Assembly: GCA_951804985.1 (NCBI GenBank)
Contig: OX638136.1
Location: 1,987,852 to 2,051,851, forward strand
From: Dryomyza anilis
Lineage: Eukaryota > Arthropoda > Insecta > Diptera > Dryomyzidae
DNA: 64,000 nt
Reading direction: 5' to 3'
Shown here: piece by piece, positions 47,933-58,735 of the stretch
Numbering within the stretch: the first letter of the stretch is position 1
Layout: every line of letters begins with the position of its first letter
The notes under the pieces: generated by a model
What the model was told of the DNA's origin: nothing
Database searches by the model: none
What the model saw: only the letters and a program-made list of their open reading frames with translations
Program-made: the position numbers and the translations under genes

Positions 47933-49063
47933 TTATTTTGTTATATTTGCTTCAAAATTATATGCTTTTAATAAATTGTTATGGAATTTTTTCCCTTTTC
48001 CTTTGATAGAAATCATCGTTGTTACAGGACTTACTATCGAAAGTACTTCGTACGGTCCTACCCAAATGGATGAAAATTTATTCTTTCTGTTCTGATTTTT
48101 TAACAATATTTTATCACCTACGCTAAATATTTTTGGGTGTAATGTGCTATCATAGATTTGTTTAGATTTTTCTTTTGCTTTTTCTTGATTCTCTCTCACG
48201 ATTTCGTGTGTGCGTTGAATTTGATATTTTAATAACTTGTTGTAATCGTCGGTATTATATACTGGTGAACATTTTCGCTTAAGATTTGTTGGCATCTCAA
48301 ATTCGTACCCGTATAAAGTACGGAAAGGTGTTTGCCCCGTGGACATATGTACTGTGTTATTGTGCACATGCATTGCTGAATTTAACCATTGGTCCCAGTT
48401 CGACCCATCTTCTTTTGCAAAACTTCTTAAATATTCTGCTAACGGTCGATGGCTTCTTTCCAAGGACCCATTAGCTTGTGGATGATATGGTGTAATATGT
48501 AATTTTTTAATTCCTAACAATTTACAAGTATCTGAAAACAGTTTTGAGACAAAATTGGAACCATTGTCCGTTACTAATACCTTCGGTATATTATGACGTG
48601 TAATGATTTCGTCGTAAAATGCTTTTGCTACTGTATTTGCCTCCGCATCAGGTATGGCAACGCAGCACATGTATTTTGAAAAATCATCTTGAAAAGTTAA
48701 TATATATTTATTTCCAGATATAGTTTCCGGTAAAATACCTACAAGATCCATGTATACTTTATCGAATGGTCGTACAGGCGTATCAGTTAAAACCATTGGC
48801 ATTTTAGTAAGCCTAGAACTTTTATTTACTTGGCATTTTTGAAAATTCTTAACGTAATCTTTTATTTGTTTCTGCATACCTTTCCACTTAAATTGTTTTC
48901 TGATTCTAAAATATGTTTTCACTGCGCCCTGGTGACCCCCTAATGCTGAGTCATGAAAGTCTTTTATAACAGTTTTAATTTCCTCTGGGTCAGTTAATAG
49001 TAGACTTGAGTTTAATTCGTTCTTGGTGTCTGTTGTTATTTCATCCAGTACTGGCGTGCTCAC
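47933..49063 (-). pseudogene. pol: Element D integrase
   Basis: A 376-residue open stretch with the zinc-domain histidines (FHDSALGGHQGA) and the catalytic motifs MDLVG, VTDNGSNF and GSLERSHR. The first cysteine of the CxxC pair is phenylalanine (NFQKC), unlike the partial copy at 42201-43244, which keeps it. The link to RNase H upstream is interrupted by a stop near 49066. Ends with the same basic C terminus as copy 1. Probably inactive because of the lost zinc ligand and broken pol. Confidence 0.85.
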
Positions 49064-50774
49064 TTGTTATTTGGTTTTTGAAATTTGATTATCTAATTTA
49101 TTCTGTGTGGTCTTAGACCGTGTTTGGACCGCAGTAATATCTGGTTCTGGATGTGGAATTCTACTTAAAGCATCTGCGTTCAAATTCTGTTTACCTGGTT
49201 TGTAAGATATTTCGTAATCATATTCTGATAATTTATGTCTGAAACGGGCTAACCTTGATGCCTGATCTTTAAGATTTGCTGTGCTACGTAATGGTTGATG
49301 ATCTGTATAAATTTGAAAATGTCGACCTAGAAGATAAGCTCTAAAATTTTTCGTTGCCCAGACATAGCTAAAAATTCTTATTCAATAGTGGAGTAATTTT
49401 TTTCTGCTCCATTTAATGCCCTACTAGCAAATGCTATTGGTCGGTCGCTCCCTACTTTGCCTTGTGACAGTACCGCACCTATTGCTTCGTTACTGGCATC
49501 CGTTGTAAGTAAAAAAGGTTTTGTAAAATCTGGATATGCGAGAATGGGTGGTGAAATTATTGATTCTTTTAGTTTAATAAATGAATTTTGACAAACGTCG
49601 GTCCAAGTGAATTTAACATCCTTTCTAAGTAACTTATTAATTGGTAATGATAATTTTGCCATATTGTTTATAAATTTTCTGTAATAATTAATTAATCCCA
49701 AAAACGCTTGTACTTCTTTTTTATTTCTTGGTACCGGAATATTTTTCACGCATTCAACCTTTGAGGGGTCTGGCAGAGCACCTAGTTCCGAACATTTATG
49801 TCCTAAATAGACAACTTCGCGGCGCAAAAACTGACATTTTTCTGTATTTAATTTTAGACTGTGTTCCCTTAATTTCTGCAATACTCTACTCAACCTAAGC
49901 TCATGTTCAGCTAAATTCTTTCCGTACATCACTATATCATCAAGATAAACAAAGCAATCAATACCCTGTAAACCTGTTAATATGTGGTTCATTATTGTTT
50001 GGAAGGTAGCTGGTGCACCTGTTAAGCCAAATAGCATTCTGTTAAATTCGAAATGACCCAGTCCTGTACTAAAAGCCGTTTTTTCTTTATCTCTTTCTTC
50101 TACTAAAACCTGATGATAACCGCTTGCTAAGTCTAAAGTTGAAAAATATCTACTATGTCCTAACTGATCTAATATCTCGTCTATCCGGGGAATCGGAAAT
50201 ACTTGTTTTATTGTCACTTCATTTAGTTTACGAAAATCTATTACTAATCTCCATTTCTTGCTACCTTCCTTACCGCTCTTTTTTGGTACCAGCAATACTG
50301 GTGAATTCCAAGGTGAGATACTCGGCGATATAATGCCGTCATCTAACATTTTTCCTACCTGTCTATTAATTTCTTCCCTATGTATATGGGGTGGCTTATA
50401 TTGTTCTGATTAATTGGCGGTTGGTTCCACTGTGTAACTATTTCATGTTTAAGCGCTGACGTGTATGTTAATTCATCGCCATCTAAATGAAAAACATCAT
50501 GATAAGAAATACACAGATTTTGTAAAGATGTAATTTCGTCTTTATTTAAAGTCTCATCGATTTTCATTTTCTCTAATAATCTGTTAATTGTGTTTGTAAT
50601 GTTTACTGAATTTATGCTGTTTATTGCAGAATTATTTGTATCCGATTTTTTATACTGATTAAAATTTGAAAATTTTGGTTTAAAAGTACTGTCTATTATA
50701 ATTTTCTTCTCTGTAGCATTTAAAACTGATACATAAACTCTATTTTTGCTGACATTCGATATGCTTTCGCCCAA
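49064..50774 (-). pseudogene. pol: Element D reverse transcriptase and RNase H
   Basis: The open piece 49378-50349 contains the RT core: WNSPVLLVPKK, WRLVIDFRKLN, FSTLDLASGYHQV (first catalytic Asp), a MLFGLTGAPATFQ segment (Leu where Pro is usual), CFVYLDDIVMY (catalytic YLDD), LINYYRKFI, and RNase H start LTTDASNEAIGAVLSQ. A stop and frameshift near 49378 interrupt RNase H, whose remainder (TDHQPL-type segment near 49290, DALSRIPHPEPD near 49160) continues to about 49080. A further frame break near 50350 separates the N-terminal pol segment (50355-50774). Motifs are like the gypsy/17.6/297 group. Confidence 0.85.
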
Positions 50775-50885
50775 ATATACTCCTGGACAAATTTCTTGTT
50801 TATGTATTAATACGATCGGAATTTTTGTTTTTAAACGTAATGATACTATCTTTGCGGTTCTAGGTTCTATTTTTAATTCCTGATT

Positions 50886-51932
50886 TTAAAAAATATTTTC
50901 CATATCTGTCCGTGTCCTCATTGGTAATTGTATAGTATTGTTTTTATCTTTATCATAAAATATTAAACTCTTATCTATAGCATTTATTATGGACCTATTC
51001 CATATATTATCCCGTCCTATTATACCATCAGCGGGTATTCCTTGCTCAATTGCCACTACATGCATCTTTAAACAGAACCACTCTATACTACTGTGCTGAA
51101 TGTTTATTGTCCCTAATGTCCTTACGCATCCCCCAAAGGCACCACTAAAGTCCTTCTGAGTATTTTTGTCAAAACCTGGAAATCTTGTCATCGCCCCCTC
51201 CTTTACTATACTAGCATCTGCTCCCGAATCTACCAGTAATATGAGATTTCCATTTTTAGCAGCCTCACAAGGTACTTCGATGAAAACATCACTTACATTA
51301 GGTAGTTTGAAACAATCACTCTGCCTACTGCATATTATACGGTTCCCTCTTTTACTAAACCCACACATATTGCATCTAATCTTCTTACTATATTCTACCA
51401 CGAAATTCTCAAAACTTTTTGATATTCTTGATAATAAGTTGTTTACTCTATACCCTACTATTACTACTTCCTCTCTAAATGTTCCCTTATATTTTTCATA
51501 TCCTGCTGGTTTTTTTATTTTGTTCCCTAATGTAATCGACACAATACTTATAAAATGTATGAAATGAATTATTATACCTGCTACTGTATTACAAACCAAA
51601 CAAGGTGGCTCAACATATGTATCAACTGTCAGTCCCGACGTTTGATGAACAATATTTTCGCCCATTTTTTCTCCCTGCACCTTCTCCTTACAGACCAAAC
51701 ACGGTGGCTCAACATATGTATCAACGGTCACTCCCGACGTTTGATGAACAATATTTTCGCCCATTTTTTCTCCCTTCACCTTCTCCTTACAGACCAAACA
51801 CGGTGGCTCAACATATGTATCAACGGTCACTCCCGACGTTTGATGAACAATATTTTCGCTCACGGTTTTTTGGCTGTTATTCGCAACTTTGGTAGCGAAT
51901 GTGATCACAGGCTCCCTTTGCGTATGATCCAC
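50886..51932 (-). pseudogene. pro: Element D protease with upstream 33-residue repeats
   Basis: A 348-residue open frame. The first 110 residues or so hold three tandem copies of a 33-residue unit, each with a YVEPPCLVC segment. A hydrophobic stretch (IIIHFIHFISIVSITLG) and a Cys-containing segment (CNMCGFSKRGNRIIC) follow. The retropepsin motif LLVDSGADASIV is near residue 240 and IPADGIIGRDNIW is the second block. The DSGA variant of the active site is normal for Ty3/gypsy proteases. The frame is closed at both ends by stops, so it depends on frameshift or has lost its links. Confidence 0.8.
51590..51865. repeat. 99-bp tandem repeat, three copies
   Basis: Three near-identical 99-bp units in the protease reading frame; the third and second are nearly the same, and the first has more changes and is truncated in its cysteine segment. 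Confidence 0.85.
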
Positions 51933-51937
51933 TTTTT

Positions 51938-53908
51938 CTACCTTTGACCTAACTTTACTAATGTTAACGGGACCCCAGCTAACTGGCCTTGACTGGGCCC
52001 CTGGTAGTTTCCCTTATTGTGATTGATACTACCGTTTGGCCCAAAATTTTGCTTAGCATGGCAGTCCGCTATCATATGGCCAACTTGACCGCACCCATAA
52101 CATGCTCTATTACTTCTGTAAGGCCTATTAGGCTTATCGTTGTTACTGTGGTTATTTCTAAAAGGATTATTATTTCCATTATTTTCATTACCATAATTAG
52201 TATTATTATTAGTATTATTATTATGATTATTACTGTTATTTCCATGATTGGGAAAACCTCCACTACCCCCTTGATATGGCTGATTTGGTTTCTGTTGACT
52301 TTGATATTCGTTGTCCGGAAAGCCTTGGTATTGCTGATTTTGTTGGTGCGGCTGTTGGTAACCGTTATTTAGAAGTTCTTTGTATTGCTGATTTTGTTGG
52401 TGCGGCTGTTGGTAACCGTTATTTTGAAGTCCTTTGTATTGCTGATTTTGTTGTTGCTCCTGGCACCCTTCCAATCTATTTAATCCGCATCGCCAACTCG
52501 ATTCATGTCCGTACTTCTCGCATTCTCTGCAAAATGGTGTATTTTTGCGGATATAACAGTCATCCCTTGTGTGTCCTGGTCTAGTGCAAAAAGAACAGAC
52601 TGGCCCTTTTTTCATGGCACCCCCTGTATAACCATTATTTTTTTGATTTTTACTCCTATCTTGTCTTAAAATTCTATTATCATTTTCTTGATTATTTTTA
52701 CTATACGAAGTTCCATTCGGTATTTTTTCCAAACTATACAGTTCCTTCGGTAGTTTCGGCCCCCTCTGTATTGTAGCCTCTGCCCTTAATGCTTCATCTA
52801 ATAAATCATTTAAATTATCCGCCCTGCTACTCAACAGTAGTATCTTTACAGTCGGGTCACTCACTCCTACTTTAAATGCTGTGAGCACTGAATTTACTAG
52901 CTCTGTGTTAAAAACGTCCGTTGGCAGGTTCTTCTTTTTGTACATTGTATCGGCTATGTCGTTTGCGTTTGACTGCAATACTTCTAATCGTCTTGCAAAT
53001 GCCCTCAAACTTTCCCCTCCACCTTGATATGCTTGTCTTATGTTGTATTGTACGGAATCTAATGTAGCTACCTTTAAATATGTGTTTTAAAGCAATTCAA
53101 ATAAGGATTCTAAATCATCGATTTTCTTAGTCCTCACTAATTCATATGCATCTCCATCAAGACGCAGTTTAACGCATATCATGAATTCTTCTTGATTTTC
53201 TTCACTTATATTAAGGTTCGCTGCCTTACAACCGTCTATAAATCTAAGAAGCTCCGTTTTTAGGTACGGTGAATCTTCGCCCTTCGTACGCATTTCGAAA
53301 TATCGCCTGTAGGCATTTCAATTATTGTTCTATCTGTTGTTATGTTTTCTAAATTTTCTTCAATTCTTAAAGCTTCTTTATGGTATAACGAAGTTTCTTG
53401 TGCTAATTTTACCTCCGCCTCTAAAAATCTGATCTTTGAGTCTAATTCTCTTACTTTGTTAGTTGCCTCTTCGACTGATTCAAATTCTAGGTTGTTGATG
53501 CAATACTCTAGCTACTGAGTCATCAGAAATATCTTTTTCTTTTAACAAAGTTCTTAATTTCTCGTTTTCCGACTCTAAACCGCAGGCGTGATCTAACAAC
53601 TCCTGTTTTTCTGCTAATTTATCGTTTATTTTTTTCGTTAACGCTGCAAACTCGCCTTTCCAGTTTTCTATCTCCTTTATTTTATTTTCACTCTTGTGTT
53701 CCAAGAAATATATTAGTTCTTCGAACACGACATCTACTCTTTCTACTTCGGAAAAGACCTTTGTACTATTTACTTTATTTTTTATTAATTGTAAATGTTC
53801 TTTGTTATTTACTTCGAGGCTGATTTGAGCCCACAATTTCTCCGTAAACCTGTCCAATTGCCCTAATATATTCCTATAAGCTAACTGTGACTGTTCCAAT
53901 TCCGCCAT
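51938..53908 (-). pseudogene. gag: Element D gag
   Basis: Begins at the ATG 53908 with a coiled-coil-rich N-terminal part (53480-53908) and continues in other frames through a capsid-like segment (53087-53293, TELLRFIDGCKAANL). It then becomes a 356-residue open piece (51938-53008) with capsid C terminus, zinc-knuckle-like motifs CSFCTRPGHTRDDC, FCRECEKYGHESSWRC and CYGCGQVGHMIADC, an 18-residue Gln/Asn repeat and an Asn-rich linker. Two frameshifts break it. Gag would form the particle shell and bind RNA. Confidence 0.8.
52323..52460. repeat. 54-bp tandem repeat in gag (18 residues)
   Basis: About two and a half copies of a 54-bp unit encode a Gln/Tyr/Asn-rich 18-residue period (QQNQQYK...NNGYQQPH). 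Confidence 0.85.
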
Positions 53909-54549
53909 ATAATGTTCAAAAAAAAAATATTATTTAACCCCTAGAACTCTCCTCAGTTCACCTGGTATCCCAATGTTAAAAAACAAAAATTTTAATTCTA
54001 TAATTCCAAAATCGTTCATTGAAAGTTTAAATTTTAAATGAATTTGACCATGTTAGTTAGAGAAATATTAAAAATATTCTAAAAATTTCCAATGTTATTT
54101 TAAATGTTCTAATTATTTTAAATTTTTCTTTATTTTTAATTGAATGTTCTTAATATTTTAAATTTTATTTTTATTTGAATGTAAAAAAAAATAATTTTCA
54201 ATTAAAGTGTTTATTTTTGAATGTTCTAACTATTTTAAATTTTACTTTATTTTTAACTGAATGTAAATTTTATTTTATTTTTATTTAAATTTACCATTAA
54301 TATTATGAATGTTCCGAGTATTTCAAATTTTATTTAATTTTTATTTAAATTTAAATTTATTCAATAAAAATAAATTATGACAAATGAATATTATTTTGAG
54401 TGACAAAAAAAAATGTTTCTAAATTCGGTCTATTTCTACTACAACTTCTATAATTTTCAGAAATACTCACTTAAAATTCCTTTATAACTTCCTTTACTTA
54501 AACAAAAAAAAAATGTCTCTTCCTTCCTTCTTTTCTTCTTTCTGGTTCT
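53909..54549 (-). other. 5' untranslated leader of element D
   Basis: AT-rich leader between primer site and gag with an irregular repeat of taaattttatttttat-type words. No gene is seen. A splice donor for env mRNA would be expected here, but I could not single one out. Confidence 0.5.
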
Positions 54550-54568
54550 TGGTAACCGGGTGCGCCAA
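54550..54568 (-). promoter_or_regulatory. Primer-binding site of element D
   Basis: On the minus strand tggcgcacccggttacc follows the LTR end after three T bases. The matching tRNA is not one I can name with confidence. Confidence 0.6.
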
Positions 54569-54570
54569 AA

Positions 54571-55066
54571 TGTTAGTATCTCCAACGTGGAATTATACTT
54601 ACTCCTACTTTAGTACTTTAATTATTTCCCAATAAATAATATATATTTGAATTCTTTTAATTTAAACTTAGACTTTATTTCAACACTTTTTAGCTCAATA
54701 TTTTTGGCTTGTTACACCTCTAAATTCTATTACACAACTCACTTAAAATTTAACTTAACTATTGTAAGAAGGCATGTTTCAAAACTACATGTTCCGGCAG
54801 AGTGCCGTGCGCAAATTCCACTCACTATTTGCTTCCGTAAGGGAAAAAAGCCCTTAGCCAATCATGCTGCTGCTGGTTTGACCCAGCTTCGCTCATACTG
54901 TTGCTAGATCATTGGCTTGCTGGACTATGACACATATGTCCTACGTTGCACTTTACTGCAACGTAAAGATAACTGCATGAAGTAGTCATCGCGTAAGTAG
55001 GTCACGATACGTTTATAATATCAACGTATAGTGACATACCAAAACACACTATGTTGACTTACAACA
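54571..55066 (-). mobile_element. 5' LTR of element D
   Basis: Complete LTR of 496 bp, starting tgttagtat and ending ttacaaca on the plus strand. It is followed directly by the second half of the interrupted C2 gag. Confidence 0.85.
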
Positions 55067-55190
55067 CTCTGCGAGGTCAATGCCTTGGTTCTCTAATTCT
55101 TCCATTCTACTTTCGTACCAGCAGTTGCAAGATTACGAATCGACAGCTCCTTCTTTAGCTGGTCGGCTTTAAGATGATCGAATTTAACCA
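55067..55190 (-). pseudogene. gag: Gypsy C2 gag N terminus (right flank of D)
   Basis: Continues the C2 gag across element D: the ATG at 55190 begins the same SAP-like N terminus as C3, with a 14-bp deletion near 55107. In C3 the two flanks are joined at 59517-59530. Confidence 0.8.
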
Positions 55191-55221
55191 TTTTGTATCA
55201 CAATCCCACTTCTGACACCAA

Positions 55222-55762
55222 TGTTACGAAAATTCAGTCAACGGAAAACTGTTCTACGAACTCGTATCGCTGGATTGTGTACAAAATAAAAACGCACTTA
55301 TATTTGGTTTTAACTAGTATTATTTCAACTAGTATTAATTAACTTTATTAATTTAAATAACAACTTAAAGAATAATCACTTATATCAACTGCTTAATTAC
55401 TTCAATTTATCTATACAATGTTCAATCACGAGACGCACTAGTTCACTATTAAATCACAACTGAAGTACAGTGCCTCAGATGCGCGGCCTTATTAACTGCA
55501 GGCATCAGTTCGACACGTTTCGACAAGCTTCGACTTGTTTCGAGAACCTTCTACTCGTTTCGTGAATGACGCATGCTATTGGCATCTCCTTCGCATGTGT
55601 TTTAATGTGCTGATCTTCCATCTCTTTCTCGCACATTGCATAGTGCGCTGAATGATCTTCCGTATCTTTCTAACACACTGCTTAGTGCGCTGAATTGTCT
55701 TGCGTCTCATTTATTATTGTTGATTGCTTGCACAGTGGAGCAAATTACCTCTTTTCGTAACA
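55222..55762 (-). mobile_element. Gypsy C LTR shared by C2 (5') and C3 (3')
   Basis: Complete 541-bp LTR from tgttacg to cgtaaca, with the C2 primer site on its left and the 3' end of C3 on its right. Its TATA position reads ttaataagg on the minus strand instead of the tatataagg of other copies. Confidence 0.85.
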
Positions 55763-56760
55763 ACCTTTCTAAATGTACCACTTTCATTTTTCGTCTAACG
55801 CCTGCAGTACTCTGAATCCGATACACGGCATCGTTAATTCTTGTAATTATCTAGTATGGTCCTTCCCAGTGTGTTTGTAGCTTAGGGGATAAGCCTTTCT
55901 TCCTTTGTGGGTTATAGAGCAAAACAAGCTCTCCTTCCGTAAATCCCTCTGAATTTGTGCACTAGTCGTATCTGGCCTTCATCTTATCACTCGCAAATTC
56001 ATTTCTTCACTTTTCCTGGAAACATAATCGTGTACAGGAATTCCAGCTGAAGGGCTCGCACCGAACTACAAATCCGCAGGTAATCTTAAGTCTGTTCCAA
56101 AAACAATTTTAGATGGTGAAGCTGCTGTGGTATCATGAACGTTCGATAAGCCATGAGGAATAGTGGTATGTGTGTATCCCAATCTTTTTGATTTTTATTA
56201 ACCACTTTTCTGAGATACTCTTCCAAAATCCGATTGAATCTCTCCACCATGCCGTCTGATTGCGGGTGCAAAGGCGTTGTTCGTGTTTTGAGTATGTTGA
56301 GGATTTTGCGTAATTCTTTAAAAACTGCAGACTCAAAATTTCTTCCTTGGTCTGAATGCAATTCCAACGGTACTCCAAAACGGCTTACCCAGTTGTTAAC
56401 TAATGCATCCGCAACTGTTGTGGCTTCTTGATTCGGCTTGGGATACACTTCAGGCCACTTGCTGAAATAGTCAATGACGACAAGCACATTCTTATTCCCC
56501 GCATCACTGATTGGAAACGGCCCGGCGACATCCATGGCAATACGCTCGAATGGTGCTCCCACGTTGTACTGATGCATCCTACCGTGACTTCTCACTGTTG
56601 GTCCTTTTGCTGGTACACATTGCGGGCAACTGCGAATCCAATCTGCGACTGACTCTTGGCATCCAATCAAATAAAAACGTTTCTTTACCTTCTCGACCGT
56701 TTTATTAATGCCCAAATGACCACCACTAGATCCACCATGGTATTCCGCTAATATATCTTT
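55763..56760 (-). pseudogene. pol: Gypsy C3 integrase
   Basis: The open part 56086-56715 is identical in protein to C2: zinc domain, then the three DDE residues in MDVAGP, HSDQGRNFES and MVERFNR, and the same frameshift after LFLMAYRT. A 36-bp deletion near 55999 distinguishes it from C2. Confidence 0.85.
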
Positions 56761-58170
56761 TATTTTTGACTTGGGAACAACAATTAAACTTCGAGCGGAT
56801 GTGCCATCTTCATTTTCCCATACACGATATAAGCAACCATCTTGTAGCTTTAGGCTCTGCCACTGTGCCCAGTAAGCTTTAGTTATGGCACTGTCGGCAG
56901 CTATATCTTTCCATGATGGTTTTCTTTGCTGTTCCTTGTGAGGTCGGGATCACTCTTTTGATCAATTTGAATTTGTTCCGAAGTCCATTTTTCATCGGGC
57001 AAAACATTTAGCAAACGAATGTCAATTATGTTTTCTTTTCCTTCCGCTCTTGAACAATGTCTAGTTTACATGGGCGTCGTGACAGAGCATCTGCATTTCC
57101 ATGATGACCTCCTTTACGATGTTCTATGGTGAAATCGTAGCTCTGTAATCGTTCTATCCAACGCGAAATTTGACCTTCTGGGTCTTTGAACAGACGTGAA
57201 ACTGTTGCCCGTACAGGTATTTGTAAAAATTTTTCACACTTTCGATTACAGCAAGAAGCTCCCTCCTGGTGACGCAGTAATTTCGCTCGGGTTTGGACAA
57301 TGTTTTACTGTAGTATGCGATCACTTTTTCTTTTCCATTGATCACTTGAGAGAGAACTCCGCCGATTCCGTATCCACTCGCATCCGTATCAAGTACAAAT
57401 TTCTCACCTGGGATTGGATACGCAAGAATTGGTGCCGAGCACAGCAAAAACGCCCTTTCTTGATCATTGCTCCATTGAAATGCGCGGTTCTTTCTTGTCA
57501 ACTCGTGAAGACTGCTAGCTACATTGGCAAAACCTGGAACAAATCGTCTGTAGTATGTACATAGCCCCAAGAAACTTCGTAGGTCATGTAGATTTTGCGG
57601 TATGAGCCACTCCATGACTGCAACTATTTTATTCTCATCGGTATGCACGCCTTCCGTGGTAACTCGATGACCCAGATACTTGACTTCTTTCTTGAAAAGT
57701 GAGCATTTCTTTGGGCTAAGTTGTAGACCCGCATTTTGCAATCGAAGGAATACTTCCTCTAGATTTCTTAGATGTTCTTTGAAATCCTTGTCCATAACAA
57801 TTATGTCATCAAGGTATACTAGGCATGTTTTCCAGTGTTAACCATTTAATACGTGCTTCATTAACCGTTCGAATGTTGCTGGGGTATTGCATAGTCCAAA
57901 CGGCATTACCAAAAATTGCCATAGTCCATCTCCAGTACTGAATGCGGTCTTCTCTCTATCTTTTGGCCCTTTTCAGCAAATATACACCGATATTTGTCAA
58001 TTAGCTGTTGCACTTGACTCTTTTCTTTGCCACCCAAATCCTTCGTCCACTCATTTATAAACCTGTGAGTAGATTGTTTGTTTATTTGCGATGTGCCGTA
58101 GTCCCTTGATGGATTTGACTCACAATTTATAATCGCTAATGCCTCTTGACACTGGCCTATCACTGTTTAC
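56761..58170 (-). pseudogene. pol: Gypsy C3 RT (internally deleted) and RNase H
   Basis: As in C2. The YLDD motif is near 57800-57815, the connection domain and RNase H (57154-57795) are open with DTDASGYGIGGVL and TRRELLAVIESV, and the RT fingers are deleted at the same point. One residue differs from C2 in the connection domain (Val against Asp in a YYRRF-following position). Confidence 0.85.
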
Positions 58171-58650
58171 TTTTTAATTAATTTCGACGAGTTTTCCATG
58201 TTTAGAACTCTTATTGGAACAACTTTGTCTTATGTCGTTTCTACTAATGTTCTTCCGACAACAATATTACTTCTGCTCATTTGCTCATCATTCGCTTCTA
58301 TAACCCACAACTTGCTTATCCCACAATCTCCATTTAATTTAGCCCAAACAATTGCTTCTGAATTAGTAAAATCATGCTTAACTGTCGAGTGCCAATAGTG
58401 ATTTTCTTGGTAATTTTTCCTCTGATTTGAGCCTCTTTACCTGTCGCTGTTTGCAATCTTATTCCGATAAGCGGCTCTACTACGTCCTTAACAAGGTTAC
58501 TTCTTATTATAGAGTGTGAAGCTCCCGTATCCAATGTTACCATATATGCTGTACAATCAATGACTCCTTCGACAGTTAAGCTATTTGGCTTTCGAGCAAT
58601 TTGTGAAATGGAGATTCTGGGGCATTCGGTTATGGGAGTCAGATCGTGCC
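58171..58650 (-). pseudogene. pro: Gypsy C3 protease
   Basis: VTLDTGASHSIIR near 58505-58540 with the same downstream frameshift as C2. A small tandem duplication (tgctcattt/tgctcatca) near 58277 is shared with C4 but not with C2. Confidence 0.75.
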
Positions 58651-58735
58651 CCGCAGATCTGACTCGTTTCAGTTTAAAGCTTGATTAAAATTTACGCTAT
58701 TTTGGTCATGATCCTGTCTTTCTACATGTCTGGGT

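Larger units (their letters stand above)
36837..55066 (-). mobile_element. Env-containing gypsy-type retroelement D (18.2 kb) with internal tandem duplication
   Basis: A complete element bounded by two LTRs, with primer site, gag, protease, RT/RNase H, integrase, env and polypurine tract in order on the minus strand. Positions 37529-43244 and 43245-48976 are tandem copies, about 99% identical by eye, so there are two env regions, two antisense genes and an extra partial integrase. Without the duplication the element would be about 12.5 kb. It sits inside the gag of C2. The F-type Env with a Ty3/gypsy pol resembles errantiviruses; the zinc-knuckle Gag does not fit the usual errantivirus pattern. 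Confidence 0.85.

Noticed and set aside
51166..51947. Plus-strand frames over the D protease repeat region
   Set aside because: They mirror the minus-strand 33-residue repeats, which show the protease motif in the correct frame.
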